Below are positions 45,782-56,461 of a stretch of 64,000 nucleotides of DNA, in pieces. Under the pieces are notes generated by a model, which was not told where the DNA came from, made no database searches, and saw only the letters and a program-made list of their open reading frames with translations. Location of the stretch: positions 62,001 through 126,000 of the forward strand of contig NZ_MUKP01000001.1 in NCBI RefSeq assembly GCF_002081715.1. The letters run 5' to 3'. This DNA is from Nocardia donostiensis. GTDB taxonomy: Bacteria; Actinomycetota; Actinomycetes; Mycobacteriales; Mycobacteriaceae. Each line of letters opens with the position of its first letter. Within the stretch, counting starts at the first letter, position 1. The translations under genes and the position numbers were made by a program.

Positions 45782-48157
45782 ATGAACCGCAAGACAGTGT
45801 TTCGCACCCTGGCGATAATCGCGGGCATCTTGCTCGTGATCTATCTGTTCAGCTACTTCGGCAACGACACGCGGGGCTGGAAGAGCGTCGACACCTCGGT
45901 GGCCCTGAGTCAGCTCGAGGACAAGGCCAACGTCGAGAACGTTCAGATCGATGATCGCGAGCAGCAGCTGCGCATCGAGCTGAAGAACGGCAACGAGGCC
46001 ACCGAGGGTCAGTCCAAGATCATCGCCAAGTACCCGGGCGGCAGCGACACCTCCGCGCAGATCTTCCAGGCGGTCCAGGACTCCGGCGCGCCGTACAACA
46101 CGGTGGTCAAACAGGAGAGCTGGCTCACCCAGATCCTGCTGTTCGTGTTGCCGATGATCATCCTGCTCGGCCTGTTCATCTTCGTGATGTCGCGGATGCA
46201 GGGCGGGGGCCGCGGCGGCATGATGGGCTTCGGTAAATCCAAGGCCAAACAGCTGACCAAGGATATGCCCAAAACCACGTTCTCCGATGTGGCGGGCGCC
46301 GATGAGGCCGTGGAAGAGCTGTACGAGATCAAGGACTTCCTGCAGAGCCCGGTCCGCTACCAGGCCCTCGGCGCCAAGATCCCCAAGGGTGTGCTGCTCT
46401 ACGGCCCGCCCGGTACCGGTAAAACCCTGCTGGCGCGCGCCGTCGCGGGTGAGGCGGGCGTACCGTTCTTCACCATCTCCGGTTCGGACTTCGTGGAGAT
46501 GTTCGTCGGTGTCGGCGCCTCCCGGGTGCGCGACCTGTTCGAACAGGCCAAGCAGAACAGCCCCTGCATTATTTTCGTCGACGAGATCGACGCGGTCGGC
46601 CGCCAGCGCGGCGCAGGTCTCGGCGGCGGCCACGACGAACGCGAGCAGACGCTGAACCAGCTGCTGGTCGAAATGGACGGGTTCGGCGATCGCACCGGCA
46701 TCATCCTGATCGCCGCGACCAACCGGCCCGACATCCTGGACCCGGCGCTGCTGCGCCCCGGCCGGTTCGACCGCCAAATCCCGGTCAGCAACCCCGACCT
46801 GGCCGGCCGCCGCGCCATCCTGCGGGTGCATTCGCAGGGCAAGCCGATCTCGCCCGAAGCCGATCTGGACGGTCTGGCCAAACGCACCGTCGGTATGTCC
46901 GGCGCCGATCTGGCCAATGTGATCAACGAGGCCGCGCTGCTCACCGCACGCGAGAACGGCACGATGATCACCGGCGAGGCGCTGGAGGAATCGGTCGACC
47001 GCGTTATCGGCGGCCCGCGTCGCAAGAGCCGCATCATCAGCGAGCACGAGAAGAAGATCACCGCCTACCACGAGGGCGGCCATACCCTCGCAGCCTGGGC
47101 GATGCCCGATATCGAGCCCGTGTACAAGGTCACCATCCTGGCCCGCGGCCGCACCGGCGGTCACGCCATGACCGTGCCCGAGGACGACAAGGGCCTGATG
47201 ACCCGGTCGGAGATGATCGCGCGACTGGTCATGGCGATGGGTGGCCGCGCCGCCGAGGAACTGGTGTTCCACGAGCCGACCACCGGCGCGTCCTCCGATA
47301 TCGACCAGGCCACCAAGATCGCCAGGGCGATGGTGACCGAATACGGTATGAGCTCGCGGCTCGGCGCGGTCCGATACGGCCAGGAGCACGGCGATCCGTT
47401 CCTCGGTCGTTCGATGGGTTCGGGCGCGGACTACTCGCACGAGGTCGCGGGGGCCATCGACGAGGAGGTGCGCAACCTGATCGAGGCTGCGCACACCGAG
47501 GCGTGGGCGATCCTGAACGACTACCGCGATGTGCTCGACGATCTGGCGACCGCGCTGCTGGAGCGCGAGACGCTGCACCGCAAGGAACTGGAAACGATCC
47601 TGACGTCGGTGCAGAAGCGGCCCCGGATCACCGCCTTCAACGATTTCGGCGATCGAGTCCCCTCGGACAAGCCGCCGGTGAAGACCCCGGGCGAACTGGC
47701 CGCTGAACGTGGCGAACCCTGGCCGCCGGAACCGGTCGAACAGCCGGTGCCCGCGCCGCGGGAACCGGCACCGGCCAACGGTTACCCGCAGCCGGTCGGC
47801 CATCAGAGTGGGCGACCCCAGCCTGGTCACGGGCAGCCGCCTGCCGGTTACCCGATGCCACCCGCGTATCCCCGGCAGGGGACCACCCAGGGTTCCCGGC
47901 CTGATTACGGTGCTCCGGCCGGCTGGTCGGCGCCCGGCTGGCCGCCCCGCGAAGAGCCGCAGCAGGCAGGCGTCGAGCGTGGCTACGGCCGTCCTGCCCC
48001 CGGCGAGCCCCGACCCGGCTACCAGCAGCCCGACCCTGGTTACGACCGCGGCTACGACGATCGTGGTTATGGCGACCGCGGCTATGGCGGCTACGGGGAC
48101 GACGGCGCGGGCGAGGGCGACAACCGCGAATGGGACGGACCGACCGGTAGGCGCTGA
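45782..48157 (+). CDS. ftsH: ATP-dependent zinc metalloprotease FtsH
   Basis: 792 residues from MNRKTVFRT, matching mycobacterial FtsH; an earlier in-frame ATG at 45632 adds a polar non-membrane segment and is less likely. Membrane-anchored AAA+ protease that degrades misfolded or regulatory proteins. Two membrane segments (residues 8-24 and 114-136), Walker A GPPGTGKT at 208-215, Walker [16 protein letters not shown], the [13 protein letters not shown], and zinc site HEGGH at 430-434. A Pro/Gly/Tyr-rich C-terminal tail of about 150 residues (for example [20 protein letters not shown]) is longer than in E. coli. First gene upstream of the fol operon. Confidence 0.97.
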   Translation: MNRKTVFRTLAIIAGILLVIYLFSYFGNDTRGWKSVDTSVALSQLEDKANVENVQIDDREQQLRIELKNGNEATEGQSKIIAKYPGGSDTSAQIFQAVQDSGAPYNTVVKQESWLTQILLFVLPMIILLGLFIFVMSRMQGGGRGGMMGFGKSKAKQLTKDMPKTTFSDVAGADEAVEELYEIKDFLQSPVRYQALGAKIPKGVLLYGPPGTGKTLLARAVAGEAGVPFFTISGSDFVEMFVGVGASRVRDLFEQAKQNSPCIIFVDEIDAVGRQRGAGLGGGHDEREQTLNQLLVEMDGFGDRTGIILIAATNRPDILDPALLRPGRFDRQIPVSNPDLAGRRAILRVHSQGKPISPEADLDGLAKRTVGMSGADLANVINEAALLTARENGTMITGEALEESVDRVIGGPRRKSRIISEHEKKITAYHEGGHTLAAWAMPDIEPVYKVTILARGRTGGHAMTVPEDDKGLMTRSEMIARLVMAMGGRAAEELVFHEPTTGASSDIDQATKIARAMVTEYGMSSRLGAVRYGQEHGDPFLGRSMGSGADYSHEVAGAIDEEVRNLIEAAHTEAWAILNDYRDVLDDLATALLERETLHRKELETILTSVQKRPRITAFNDFGDRVPSDKPPVKTPGELAAERGEPWPPEPVEQPVPAPREPAPANGYPQPVGHQSGRPQPGHGQPPAGYPMPPAYPRQGTTQGSRPDYGAPAGWSAPGWPPREEPQQAGVERGYGRPAPGEPRPGYQQPDPGYDRGYDDRGYGDRGYGGYGDDGAGEGDNREWDGPTGRR

Positions 48158-48188
48158 CCAGCGCCGATTACGCTCGATCCGGGTCGGT

Positions 48189-48207
48189 GCCAGGCGGGTT
48201 GCCTGGC
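48189..48207 (+). promoter_or_regulatory. Hairpin in the ftsH-folE gap
   Basis: GCCAGGC and GCCTGGC pair around a GGGTT loop, 9 nt before the folE ribosome binding site. A smaller hairpin (GGCGCT/AGCGCC) overlaps the ftsH stop. A role in folE translation or in partial termination is possible. Confidence 0.35.
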
Positions 48208-48230
48208 CCGAGATGTGGAGGTGTCCTCGA

Positions 48231-48926
48231 TTGTCGGCAAATAACCAGAGCAACGGACGGACGGCGCAAGCGGCTATAACGCCCGCCATCCCCGATATCG
48301 CAGCCGAGCTGGGGGAGGGCGAAACCTCCGAAGGCCTGGTGGCGCAGCACACCGGGAAACCGTTCGATCGGGTACGCGCCGAAGCCGCGGTACGGGAACT
48401 GCTGATCGCCGTCGGTGAGGACCCCGACCGGCCGGGCCTGATCGATACCCCGGCCCGGGTCGCCAGGGCCTACCAGGAGATGTTCGCCGGACTCTACGTG
48501 GAACCGGACAGGGTGCTCGACACCACCTTCGACGAAGGGCATCAGGAACTGGTGCTGGTCCGCGATATCCCGCTGTACTCGACCTGCGAACACCATCTGG
48601 TGTCGTTCCACGGCGTCGCGCACGTCGGCTACATCCCGGGCCAGAGCGGCCGCGTCACCGGCCTGTCCAAGCTGGCCAGGCTGGTCGACCTGTACGCCAA
48701 ACGTCCCCAGGTGCAGGAGCGGCTGACCAGCCAGATCGCCGATGCGGTGATGCGCAAACTGGAGCCGCGCGGCGCGATCGTCGTCGTCGAGGCCGAACAC
48801 CTGTGCATGGCCATGCGCGGTATCCGCAAACCCGGTGCGAGCACCACCACTTCCGCGGTGCGCGGACTACTGCAGACCAGCGCGGCTTCCCGTTCGGAGG
48901 CCCTCGAACTGATCTTGCGCAAGTGA
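48231..48926 (+). CDS. folE: GTP cyclohydrolase I
   Basis: 231 residues from TTG 48231, chosen because GGAGG is 8-9 nt upstream; ATG 48213 in the same frame is possible. It converts GTP to 7,8-dihydroneopterin triphosphate, the first folate step. Zinc ligands stand in [20 protein letters not shown] (Cys119, His122) and [11 protein letters not shown] (Cys192). First gene of folE-folP-folB-folK, with folP overlapping by GTGA. Confidence 0.96.
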   Translation: MSANNQSNGRTAQAAITPAIPDIAAELGEGETSEGLVAQHTGKPFDRVRAEAAVRELLIAVGEDPDRPGLIDTPARVARAYQEMFAGLYVEPDRVLDTTFDEGHQELVLVRDIPLYSTCEHHLVSFHGVAHVGYIPGQSGRVTGLSKLARLVDLYAKRPQVQERLTSQIADAVMRKLEPRGAIVVVEAEHLCMAMRGIRKPGASTTTSAVRGLLQTSAASRSEALELILRK

Positions 48927-49843
48927 GCGCGCAGGACGCACGCGCTACACGCCCCGATGGCGCGGGGGCTGCTACTCAACGGCCGGGTCTCGTTGCCCGC
49001 GGCGGGCGTTCCTGCGTGGTGATGGGGGTGGTGAACGTCACCGGTGATTCGTTTTCCGATGGCGGGCGCTACCTGGACCCGGACCTGGCGATCGGGCACG
49101 GTATCCAGCTGTATCAGGAGGGGGCCGACATCATCGACGTCGGTGGGGAATCGACCCGGCCCGGTGCGGTCCGGATCGACCCGGACACCGAGATCGCCCG
49201 CGTGGTCCCTGTCATCCGCGGGCTGGTGGCCGCCGGCGTGCCGACCAGCGTCGACACCATGCGCGCCCGAGTCGCCGAGGCTGCGGTAGCGGCCGGAGTT
49301 TCGGTGATCAACGATGTTTCCGGCGGGCGCGCCGACACCGATATGGTGCGGGTCGTCGCCGACAGCGATATTCCGTGGATCCTGATGCACTGGCGGGCGA
49401 GCACCGGCTACCGCCACACCGGGCCCGCCGACCACTATGACGATGTGGTCGCCGAGGTGCGTGGCGAACTCGGTACCCAGGTGCAGCACGCGGTCGCGGC
49501 CGGTATCGACCCGGCACGCCTGATCCTCGATCCCGGTCTGGGTTTCGCCAAGAACGCCGGGCACAACTGGGCGCTACTGGCCGCGCTACCCGAATTCGTC
49601 ACAGACGGTCTGCCGATCCTGATCGGCGCGTCCCGTAAACGTTTCCTCGGTACCCTGCTCGCCGACGACAGCGGTCCCCGTCCCCCGGACGGCCGAGAAA
49701 CCGCCACGGCGACTATTTCGGCACTCGCCGCACTGCACGGCGCCTGGGGGGTACGTGTGCACGATGTGCGCGGCTCGCTCGACGCCATCGCGGTCACCGA
49801 TGCCTGGATGGGCGCGGCCCGACGGACAGGAGCGACACGGTGA
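48923..49843 (+). CDS. folP: Dihydropteroate synthase
   Basis: 306 residues, GTG start overlapping the folE stop. It joins dihydropterin pyrophosphate with p-aminobenzoate. Motifs: [16 protein letters not shown] (the usual Pro is Gly; mycobacteria have Asp there), [17 protein letters not shown] and [10 protein letters not shown] 30-residue polar N-terminal tail precedes the barrel. Translationally coupled to folB by another GTGA overlap. Confidence 0.95.
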   Translation: MSAQDARATRPDGAGAATQRPGLVARGGRSCVVMGVVNVTGDSFSDGGRYLDPDLAIGHGIQLYQEGADIIDVGGESTRPGAVRIDPDTEIARVVPVIRGLVAAGVPTSVDTMRARVAEAAVAAGVSVINDVSGGRADTDMVRVVADSDIPWILMHWRASTGYRHTGPADHYDDVVAEVRGELGTQVQHAVAAGIDPARLILDPGLGFAKNAGHNWALLAALPEFVTDGLPILIGASRKRFLGTLLADDSGPRPPDGRETATATISALAALHGAWGVRVHDVRGSLDAIAVTDAWMGAARRTGATR

Positions 49844-50232
49844 GTACGGTGCGGCGCGGTGTGGACCGGATCGAATTGCGCGGACTGCGCGCATTCGGGC
49901 ATCACGGTGTTTTCGAGCACGAACGTCGCGATGGCCAGCAGTTCGTCGTCGATATGACGCTGAGCCTGGATTTCAGCGAAGCGGCCGCCACCGACGACCT
50001 GGCCGCGACCGTGGACTACGGGCAGCTCGCCGATCTCGCGGTGCGGATCGTGCAGGGGCCGCCGCGCGATCTGATCGAAACGGTGGCCGTCGAGATCGCC
50101 GACGCGGTGATGGCCGACCCCCGGGTCGACGCTGTCGAGGTGGTGCTGCACAAACCGTCTGCGCCGATCCCACACAGTTTTGCCGACGTCAGGGTGGTCA
50201 CCAGCAGGCACCGTGAGCGAGCCGCCGAATGA
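49840..50232 (+). CDS. folB: Dihydroneopterin aldolase
   Basis: 130 residues, GTG start overlapping the folP stop. It cleaves dihydroneopterin to 6-hydroxymethyl-dihydropterin. Motifs: [20 protein letters not shown] (family signature with catalytic Glu), [12 protein letters not shown] and [17 protein letters not shown]. Followed by folK with a 4-bp overlap. Confidence 0.95.
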   Translation: MSTVRRGVDRIELRGLRAFGHHGVFEHERRDGQQFVVDMTLSLDFSEAAATDDLAATVDYGQLADLAVRIVQGPPRDLIETVAVEIADAVMADPRVDAVEVVLHKPSAPIPHSFADVRVVTSRHRERAAE

Positions 50233-50789
50233 GTCGCGCAGTGCTGTCCATCGGCTCGAATATGGGCGACCGGCTGGCGTTTCTGCGCAGTGTGGTCGAC
50301 GGTCTGGGGTCCCGGGTGGTCGCGGTGTCGCCGGTGTATACGACCGCCCCATGGGGTGGGGTGGAGCAGGACGATTTCCTCAACGCGATTGTCGTCGCCG
50401 ACGATCCGGGCTATTCCTGTCACGACTGGCTGTGCCACGGCCAGGAACTCGAACAGGCCGCGAACCGGGAACGCCTGATCCGCTGGGGCGCGCGCACCCT
50501 CGACGTCGACGTGGTGTGGTGCGCCGAACGGTCCGGGGCGCGGATGGTGGCGTGCCGCAGCGACGACCCGGTGCTGACCTTGCCGCATCCGCAGGCGCAT
50601 CGCCGGGCGTTCGTGCTGATTCCGTGGCTGGACGTGATGCCGGACGCGACGCTGGACGTCGAGGGTGCCGAGCGCCCGGTGCGTGAACTGCTCGGCGGAC
50701 TGGACGAGAGCGAACGCGCCGGGGTGCGGTGCACCTCGCTGTCGTTGGGCGTGCTGCCGAGTAGCGGGCACAGGGGAGTCACGCCGTGA
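50229..50789 (+). CDS. folK: HPPK (6-hydroxymethyl-dihydropterin pyrophosphokinase)
   Basis: 186 residues. It transfers pyrophosphate from ATP to hydroxymethyl-dihydropterin. Motifs: [33 protein letters not shown] and [11 protein letters not shown], then [16 protein letters not shown]. Overlaps folB (ATGA) and the DUF3180 gene. Confidence 0.95.
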   Translation: MSRAVLSIGSNMGDRLAFLRSVVDGLGSRVVAVSPVYTTAPWGGVEQDDFLNAIVVADDPGYSCHDWLCHGQELEQAANRERLIRWGARTLDVDVVWCAERSGARMVACRSDDPVLTLPHPQAHRRAFVLIPWLDVMPDATLDVEGAERPVRELLGGLDESERAGVRCTSLSLGVLPSSGHRGVTP

Positions 50790-51262
50790 AACTCAAACCG
50801 ACCAGGGTGCGCGAGCTGTTTGCGAATGTGCTGATAGCGGCGGTGATCGCCTGGGTCGCTACCCGCCTCGCCTACGGCAGTTTCCCGCCCATCTCCAATT
50901 TCGCCGGGGCCTCGCTGTACCCGGTGGCGGCGATCGAGGTCGTGCTCGGTTTCATTATCCGCTCCCGGATCAACGATCGGCAGATCGGCGATGGGCGGCA
51001 TCAGCTGCACCCGATTACCGCGGCCCGCGCAGTGGCGCTGGCGAAGGCATCGGCCCAGGTCGGCTCGCTCGCCGCTGGGGTGTGGCTGGGTTTTCTGGTC
51101 TGGGTTTTCCCGCAGCGTGGCACGTTGCGTGCGGCGGCAGCGGATTCGCCGGGCGCGTTGATCGGGCTGGGCGCGGGAGTGGCGTTGGCGGCGGCAGCTG
51201 TGTGGCTGGAATATTGCTGCCGGGCGCCGGACGACCCGACCGACGATCCGGCAACTACCTAG
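50786..51262 (+). CDS. DUF3180-family membrane protein
   Basis: 158 residues with four likely membrane segments (ELFANVLIAAVIAWVATRLA; ASLYPVAAIEVVLGFIIRS; AAGVWLGFLVWVF; ALIGLGAGVALAAAAVWLEY). The family follows folK in Mycobacteriales and has no known function. GTG start overlapping folK. Confidence 0.9.
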   Translation: MKLKPTRVRELFANVLIAAVIAWVATRLAYGSFPPISNFAGASLYPVAAIEVVLGFIIRSRINDRQIGDGRHQLHPITAARAVALAKASAQVGSLAAGVWLGFLVWVFPQRGTLRAAAADSPGALIGLGAGVALAAAAVWLEYCCRAPDDPTDDPATT

Positions 51263-51319
51263 CTACTCCTGTCGGATCGATCACGATTTCTCGCCCTGGG
51301 CGGCCCATGTCATCCCGGC

Positions 51320-51325
51320 TACCCT
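51320..51325 (+). promoter_or_regulatory. -10 box of a leaderless promoter
   Basis: TACCCT ends 7 nt before ATG 51333, with no ribosome binding site. It would start a transcript separate from the fol operon. Confidence 0.5.
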
Positions 51326-51332
51326 GGCGGGC

Positions 51333-52442
51333 ATGGTTCCACCCTCCCGTAGCAGCACTTCCCTTCGTCGACGGGAAGAAACGGGAAAGCTGTTCATCAG
51401 TACGCTGATTTTCCTCGGCTTGGTTGCCAGCATTTTCCTGATTTTCAGCGATAGCGTGCAATTCATTCGCATCGGATTGGTTGTTGCGCTGTGGGCGGCC
51501 GTAATCGGAGCGCTGACCGCGACGAAGTACCGCAAGGAAGCCGCGATCGACAAAGCCAAAGTCGGCGACTTGCAGACGGTTTACCGGCTGCAGCTGGATC
51601 GCGAGATCAGCGCTCGCCGGGAATACGAACTCGGCGTCGAGGAGCGGGTGCGCCGGGAAGTCGGCGCCGATGCCGCGGAAATGGCCGCGCTGCGCGCCGA
51701 GCTGGCCGTGCTGCGGCAGAACCTGCAACGCCTCTTCGACGGTGAACTGCCCATCGACCGCCCCGCGTTGCGTGCAGAATCCACCCGAGTGCAGCAATTG
51801 CCTAGCGGTCAGCCGACCCCGGCAACTGTTGGCTCGCCGGATGCCGGCGGCGCCATCGCGAATGCCACCGGGTGGAACGCAGCCGTCGATGCCTGGGCCG
51901 ATAGTGCCGCCCGCCTGTCCCGCGCCGCCGACGGCTGGGCCGGACCGCCGCAACCGAACGCCGTCACCCCGGTCTACGACACCGACCATCCCGACCGCCC
52001 CCAGTTCGCCGGCCCGGATGATGACCCGGTCACCGCAGAAACCGCGATCATCACCGACGAAGAACTCGAGCTAGAGGCAACCAGGGCCTCCTCTTCGCCG
52101 AAGCAGCAGAAGCAAGCACGAGCCGTTGCCGACGAACCGGAAGCCGACGCCACCCCTGCGGCTACCGACTCCGCTGCGAGCGATCCCGCATCCGCCGCGC
52201 CGTCTCCTCTTCCGGCCCCGGAGTCGGCATCCGTGCAGCAAACCCCGCAGCCTGCCTCGGCAGCGCAGGCGGATTCGCCCACGCAGCCCACAGGCCGCCG
52301 AGCTGAGACGACCGCGTCGGCGGTCGGTTCGGCAGCCTCGCGCAGACGTCGGCGGGCCACAGCCGATCCCGGGACCAAACGACTGTCGGTCGCCGAGATC
52401 ATGGCGAATCTGCAATCCGAACAACAGCAGCGCACGCGGTAA
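51333..52442 (+). CDS. DUF6779-like membrane/coiled-coil protein
   Basis: 369 residues. Two close membrane segments (LFISTLIFLGLVASIFLIF and FIRIGLVVALWAAVIGALTA), then a charged coiled coil (REYELGVEERVRREVGADAA) and a long Ala/Pro/Ser-rich cytoplasmic tail. It corresponds in position to M. tuberculosis Rv3604c. Function unknown. The DUF name is from memory of the family pattern. Confidence 0.82.
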   Translation: MVPPSRSSTSLRRREETGKLFISTLIFLGLVASIFLIFSDSVQFIRIGLVVALWAAVIGALTATKYRKEAAIDKAKVGDLQTVYRLQLDREISARREYELGVEERVRREVGADAAEMAALRAELAVLRQNLQRLFDGELPIDRPALRAESTRVQQLPSGQPTPATVGSPDAGGAIANATGWNAAVDAWADSAARLSRAADGWAGPPQPNAVTPVYDTDHPDRPQFAGPDDDPVTAETAIITDEELELEATRASSSPKQQKQARAVADEPEADATPAATDSAASDPASAAPSPLPAPESASVQQTPQPASAAQADSPTQPTGRRAETTASAVGSAASRRRRRATADPGTKRLSVAEIMANLQSEQQQRTR

Positions 52443-52558
52443 CTGCGGTGTAGATCACTGGGGGCGACCATAGCGCCGCAGGCACCGGGGCCATATTCTC
52501 GTGGTCGTACCGTCCGGTACCCGCACGCCGGGACTGGAACGACATCGAGAGGACACTG

Positions 52559-53506
52559 TTGACCTCGCCAAGCGTGAGTTCTGGGGACGCGGCTTCCTGG
52601 TCCGACCCCGCGCCCGCACGACTGACGGTGGGAATCGTCTCGGCGGGACGCGTCGGTTCGGCCCTCGGCGCCGCGCTAGAGCGAGCCGGACACGTGGTGT
52701 TCGGCGTCGCCGCGATTTCCGACGCCTCGGTGCGCCGGGCGCGCACCCGGCTGCCCGAGTCGCGCATCCTGCCGGTCGAAGAAGTGGCCGCCAGCAGCGA
52801 GTTGCTGATCCTCGCCGTGCCCGATACCGAGCTGGCAGGCCTGGTCGGCGGTCTGGCTTCGGCCGAGGTGGTGCGACCGGGCACGATCGTCGCGCACACC
52901 TCGGGCGTGAACGGGATCGGAGTACTCGCCCCACTCACCGAACTCGGCGCGCTGCCGCTGGCCATCCATCCCGCGATGACCTTCACCGGGCACGACGAGG
53001 ACCTGTCCCGCCTGGCCAACGCCTGTTTCGGGATCACTGCCGCCGACGAGATCGGCTACGCCATCGCCCAGTCCCTCGTTATCGAGATGGGTGGGGAACC
53101 GGTGCGGGTCGCCGAACAGAACCGGACCCTCTATCACGCCGCGCTGGCCCACGGCAGTAACCATCTGGTCACCATGATCGTCGACGCCGTCGCCGCACTC
53201 CGGGTGGCGTTGGCCGGTCCGGGCCTGCTCGGCCAGCAGATCGTCGACGACCAGCCGAACGGCCTGGCCGAACGCCTGCTCGCGCCGTTGGCGTCGGCCG
53301 CGCTGGACAATGCCCTGCGCCGCGGACAGTCCGCGTTGACCGGCCCGGTCGCCCGCGGGGACAGCGCTGCTGTCGCCGCCCACCTCGACGCGCTAGAGGC
53401 GGTCGACCCCCGGCTGTCTGCGGGCTACCGGGCGTTGGCGCTGCGCACCGCCGAGCGGGCGAATCCAGATCCCGCCCTGATCGAGCTGCTGGAGGAACGC
53501 CGATGA
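52559..53506 (+). CDS. Rossmann-like/DUF2520 protein
   Basis: 315 residues, TTG start with GAGAGGA 6 nt upstream. The N-terminal Rossmann domain ([20 protein letters not shown]) and a C-terminal helical domain ([20 protein letters not shown]) are arranged as in 6-phosphogluconate dehydrogenase-like proteins. It is placed directly before panC with a 4-bp overlap, as in mycobacteria; a role linked to pantothenate is inferred from context only. Confidence 0.9.
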   Translation: MTSPSVSSGDAASWSDPAPARLTVGIVSAGRVGSALGAALERAGHVVFGVAAISDASVRRARTRLPESRILPVEEVAASSELLILAVPDTELAGLVGGLASAEVVRPGTIVAHTSGVNGIGVLAPLTELGALPLAIHPAMTFTGHDEDLSRLANACFGITAADEIGYAIAQSLVIEMGGEPVRVAEQNRTLYHAALAHGSNHLVTMIVDAVAALRVALAGPGLLGQQIVDDQPNGLAERLLAPLASAALDNALRRGQSALTGPVARGDSAAVAAHLDALEAVDPRLSAGYRALALRTAERANPDPALIELLEERR

Positions 53507-54432
53507 TGGATCCGACGCTGCGCGGCGCCTACCGCCGCGGCGAACTCACCGTGCACCATGACCCGGTCGTGATCGCGGCAGCGTCGCATGCGCTGCGCGG
53601 TGTCGGCCGCACCGTTGGGCTGGTCCCCACTATGGGCGCCCTGCACGAAGGCCATCTGGAGATCGTTCGCCGCGCCAAGCGGACCAACTCGGTGGTGATC
53701 GTCTCGATCTTCGTCAACCCCCTGCAGTTCGGTGCGAACGAAGACCTCGACAGCTACCCGCGCACCCTCGATGCGGATGTCGACCTGTTGCGCGCCGAAG
53801 GTGTGGAGCTGGTGTTCGCGCCCAGCGTGTCGGATATGTATCCCGACGGCCCGCGCACCACCGTGCACCCCGGTCCCCTCGGCGCGGAACTGGAGGGCGC
53901 CTCCCGCCCGACTCATTTCGCGGGCATGCTCACCGTGGTCGCCAAGCTGCTGCAGATCACCCGTCCGCACCAGGCGTTCTTCGGTGAGAAGGACTATCAG
54001 CAGCTCACCCTCATCCGGCAGCTGGTTCGCGATCTGAACTTCGATGTCGAGATCGTGCCGGTGCCGACGGTCCGCGAATCCGATGGCCTGGCGCTGTCCT
54101 CGCGCAACCGCTACCTGGAGCCGCGGCAGCGGGAGACCGCGGCCGCGCTGTCGGCCGCGCTGGTCGCAGGCGCCCGTGCTGGCACGGCAGGGCCGGACGC
54201 CGTGCTTGCCGCGGCGCGCTCGGTGCTCGCTGCGGCCCCCGGCGTGGAACTGGACTATCTGGAACTGCGCTCCTCGGCCCTCGGCCCGGCTCCCACCTCC
54301 GGTAATGCCCGGCTGCTTGTTGCCGCGAAGGTGGGCACCACCCGGCTGATCGACAACACGGCCGTCACCTTGGGCGTTGCCCTGGACGGCCACCCGGATC
54401 CGAGTTCCCCGCCCGCCCAGGTATCGGTATAG
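53503..54432 (+). CDS. panC: Pantothenate synthetase
   Basis: 309 residues. It condenses pantoate and beta-alanine with ATP. Motifs: [20 protein letters not shown] (nucleotidyl-transferase HxGH) and the [12 protein letters not shown] loop, with [20 protein letters not shown] before it. Coupled to DUF2520 and followed by panD. Confidence 0.96.
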   Translation: MMDPTLRGAYRRGELTVHHDPVVIAAASHALRGVGRTVGLVPTMGALHEGHLEIVRRAKRTNSVVIVSIFVNPLQFGANEDLDSYPRTLDADVDLLRAEGVELVFAPSVSDMYPDGPRTTVHPGPLGAELEGASRPTHFAGMLTVVAKLLQITRPHQAFFGEKDYQQLTLIRQLVRDLNFDVEIVPVPTVRESDGLALSSRNRYLEPRQRETAAALSAALVAGARAGTAGPDAVLAAARSVLAAAPGVELDYLELRSSALGPAPTSGNARLLVAAKVGTTRLIDNTAVTLGVALDGHPDPSSPPAQVSV

Positions 54433-54445
54433 GAAGGCGACGACG

Positions 54446-54865
54446 ATGTTGCGCACCATGATGAAGTCGAAGATTCACCGCGCCACGGTGACCCATGCCG
54501 ATCTGCACTATGTCGGTTCGGTCACCGTCGACCAGGATTTGCTCGACGCTGCCGATCTGCTCGAGGGCGAGCAGGTCTGCATCGTCGACATCGACAACGG
54601 CGCCCGCCTCGAAACCTACGTCATCGCCGGGGAACGCGGCTCCGGTGTCATCGGGATCAACGGCGCCGCAGCCCATCTGGTGCACCCTGGTGATCTGGTC
54701 ATCCTCATCGCCTACGGCATGATGGACGAGCAGGAGCTCCGCGATTACGACCCCAGGGTCGTCTTCGTCGACGAGCGTAACCGCCAGGTCGAACTGGGCT
54801 CCGACCCGGCGCACGCTCCAGAAGGGTCCGGACTGCTCAGCCCCCGCGACCTGTCCTACGTCTGA
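54446..54865 (+). CDS. panD: Aspartate 1-decarboxylase (pyruvoyl)
   Basis: 139 residues from ATG 54446, with AGGAAGG upstream. It makes beta-alanine from aspartate. The self-cleavage site Gly24-Ser25 stands in HYVGSVTVD and would give the pyruvoyl group. [20 protein letters not shown] and [20 protein letters not shown] are typical. It works with PanC. Confidence 0.96.
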   Translation: MLRTMMKSKIHRATVTHADLHYVGSVTVDQDLLDAADLLEGEQVCIVDIDNGARLETYVIAGERGSGVIGINGAAAHLVHPGDLVILIAYGMMDEQELRDYDPRVVFVDERNRQVELGSDPAHAPEGSGLLSPRDLSYV

Positions 54866-54891
54866 GCGTCGGGGCAGGAACGGGTTCGAAC

Positions 54892-55680
54892 ATGCTGCTG
54901 ACCATCGACGTCCGCACCACCAGCACCGAGGTCGGTCTGTTCTCCGGACGCGGCGCGCACGCCAAGCTGGCGCGGCACTGGCGGATGCACACCAACCCGC
55001 TGCTGACCGCCGACGAATTCGCGATGCAGTTGCGCGGCCTGGTCGGCGGGCAGCTCGACGAGGTGATGGGGGTGTGCGCGCTGTCGACGGTGCCGCCGGT
55101 GCTGCACCAGATGCGGGCGATGTGTGACCGCTATTGGCAGCATGTGCCGCAGGTGCTGGTGGAACCAGGGGTGCGCACCGGTATTCCCCTGCTGGTGGAC
55201 AATCCGAAGGAAGTCGGCGCCGACCGGATCGTGAACAGCCTTGCCGCGTATCACCGCTTCCAGTCGGCGGCGGTTGTGGTGGATTTCGGTGTGTCGACCT
55301 GTGTCGACCTGGTGTCGGCCAAGGGGGAGTTCCTCGGGGGCGTGATCGCGCCCGGTGTGGAGATCGCCACCGAGGCGCTTATCGAACGCGCCGCGCTGCG
55401 CCGGGTGGAACTGGTGCGCCCGCGTTCGGTTGTCGGCAAGAACAGCGTGGAGTGCATCCAGTCCGGTGCGATCTTCGGGTTCGCGGGCCTGGTCGACGGG
55501 CTGATCGACCGGATCCGCGACGATGTGGCGGGGTTTTCGGGCGACGATATCGCGGTGGTGGCCACCGGCGCGGCCGCCCCGCTGATCATCGGCGAATCGG
55601 AGACCATCGAGCATTACGAGCCGCATCTGACCCTTACCGGGCTGCGTCTGGTCTACGAACGGAATCAGCGGCGCGTCTGA
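54892..55680 (+). CDS. coaX: Type III pantothenate kinase
   Basis: 262 residues. It phosphorylates pantothenate in CoA synthesis. The ASKHA phosphate loops are visible: [33 protein letters not shown] and [20 protein letters not shown], with GGVIAPGV after. It follows panD as in M. tuberculosis. Confidence 0.95.
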   Translation: MLLTIDVRTTSTEVGLFSGRGAHAKLARHWRMHTNPLLTADEFAMQLRGLVGGQLDEVMGVCALSTVPPVLHQMRAMCDRYWQHVPQVLVEPGVRTGIPLLVDNPKEVGADRIVNSLAAYHRFQSAAVVVDFGVSTCVDLVSAKGEFLGGVIAPGVEIATEALIERAALRRVELVRPRSVVGKNSVECIQSGAIFGFAGLVDGLIDRIRDDVAGFSGDDIAVVATGAAAPLIIGESETIEHYEPHLTLTGLRLVYERNQRRV

Positions 55681-55700
55681 CAGCTGGGCCGTGGGCTGCA

Positions 55701-55729
55701 TTGGCTGCGGTAGCGGTACTTGCTACACT
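55701..55729 (+). promoter_or_regulatory. Promoter of the cysteine dioxygenase operon
   Basis: TTGGCT (55701-55706), a 17-bp spacer and TACACT (55724-55729). The predicted start is about 7 nt downstream, at the GTG of the short uORF (55737). Confidence 0.6.
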
Positions 55730-55736
55730 CGTCGAC

Positions 55737-55778
55737 GTGCTTTTGCGTATGCGCGCTCTGGAGTGTTGTCGAGGCTGA
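55737..55778 (+). CDS. Leaderless Cys-Cys uORF (13 codons)
   Basis: GTG-start frame encoding MLLRMRALECCRG. Two adjacent TGT (Cys) codons are the tenth and eleventh codons. The start is 7 nt after the TACACT box, so it should be translated from the first nucleotide of the mRNA. It precedes cysteine dioxygenase by 74 bp, and its stop overlaps the first arm of a hairpin set. Leaderless uORFs with cysteine runs are known to act as cysteine-sensing attenuators in mycobacteria, which makes this the likely role here. Confidence 0.6.
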   Translation: MLLRMRALECCRG

Positions 55779-55815
55779 ACTGCCTCGACCGATCGAGGCT
55801 GAATTCTTCCCTCGA
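55768..55815 (+). promoter_or_regulatory. Mutually exclusive hairpins of a putative cysteine attenuator
   Basis: Arm 1 GTCGAGGC (55768-55775) pairs with arm 2 GCCTCGAC (55782-55789). Arm 3 TCGAGGC (55793-55799) can pair with arm 2 or, through TCGAGG, with arm 4 CCTCGA (55810-55815). Arm 1 overlaps the Cys/Arg/Gly codons and stop of the uORF, so a ribosome stalled at the TGT codons would cover it, freeing arm 2 for arm 3. No U tract follows arm 4, so termination would need Rho or translation control. Confidence 0.6.
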
Positions 55816-55852
55816 CCGCTGACATACGCTGCATATTTCTGGAGACCCGCGC

Positions 55853-56461
55853 ATGCGCTCCTCTGCTGTTTCCCTTTCTCAGGCTGCCGACCCCATTCCG
55901 GACCGGCCGATCGCGCCCGCACTGCCGACTCGATTACGGCCGGCTGATCTGCTGCGGCTGACCGATGAAGGTGCCGAAGACGTCCTCGCGGGCCGGTTCG
56001 ACCATCTCCTCCCCTCCAGCGGTGTCTGGCCCAGTATGGAACGCTGGGCGACCCGGTTGCTGTCCGACGACGAGGTCGATATCTGGCTGATCAGCTGGAC
56101 ACCGGGTAAATCCACCGAATTGCACGACCACGCGGGTTCGCTCGGTGCGCTCACCGTGCTCAGCGGCGGTTTGGCCGAATACCGCTGGAATGGGACCGAG
56201 TTACGTCACCGCATCCTCACCGCGGGCGACCAGGCCGCGTTCCCCATCGGATGGGTGCACGACGTGATGCGCGCTCCCGACCCCCTCCCTGCTGTGCCCC
56301 TGCGATCGGCGGAGCCTTCCGTCGGTCCGCTCGAACCGACCCTCAGCGTGCACGCCTACTCGCCGCCGCTCACCGCCATGTCCTATTACGAGGTGACCGG
56401 CCACGGAAGCCTGCGACGCACCAGAACCGTTCTGACCGACCAGCCCGAAGGTGATATGTGA
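55853..56461 (+). CDS. Cysteine dioxygenase-family protein
   Basis: 202 residues. GGAGA is 7 nt before the ATG. It should oxidise cysteine to cysteine sulfinate with Fe(II) and O2. Metal ligands His91, His93 (TELHDHAGSLGALTVLSGG) and His136 (GWVHDVMRA); the His167-x-Tyr169 pair in VHAYSPPLTAMSYYE corresponds to the catalytic His155/Tyr157 of rat CDO. A Pro-rich 20-residue insert (141-162) separates these. An actinobacterial thiol dioxygenase acting on a related thiol (3-mercaptopropionate) cannot be excluded. Preceded by the cysteine uORF. Confidence 0.9.
   Translation: MRSSAVSLSQAADPIPDRPIAPALPTRLRPADLLRLTDEGAEDVLAGRFDHLLPSSGVWPSMERWATRLLSDDEVDIWLISWTPGKSTELHDHAGSLGALTVLSGGLAEYRWNGTELRHRILTAGDQAAFPIGWVHDVMRAPDPLPAVPLRSAEPSVGPLEPTLSVHAYSPPLTAMSYYEVTGHGSLRRTRTVLTDQPEGDM

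Noticed and set aside
45731..48352. An 873-codon open frame antisense to ftsH
   Set aside because: The ftsH frame has all family motifs; the antisense frame is a codon-bias shadow.
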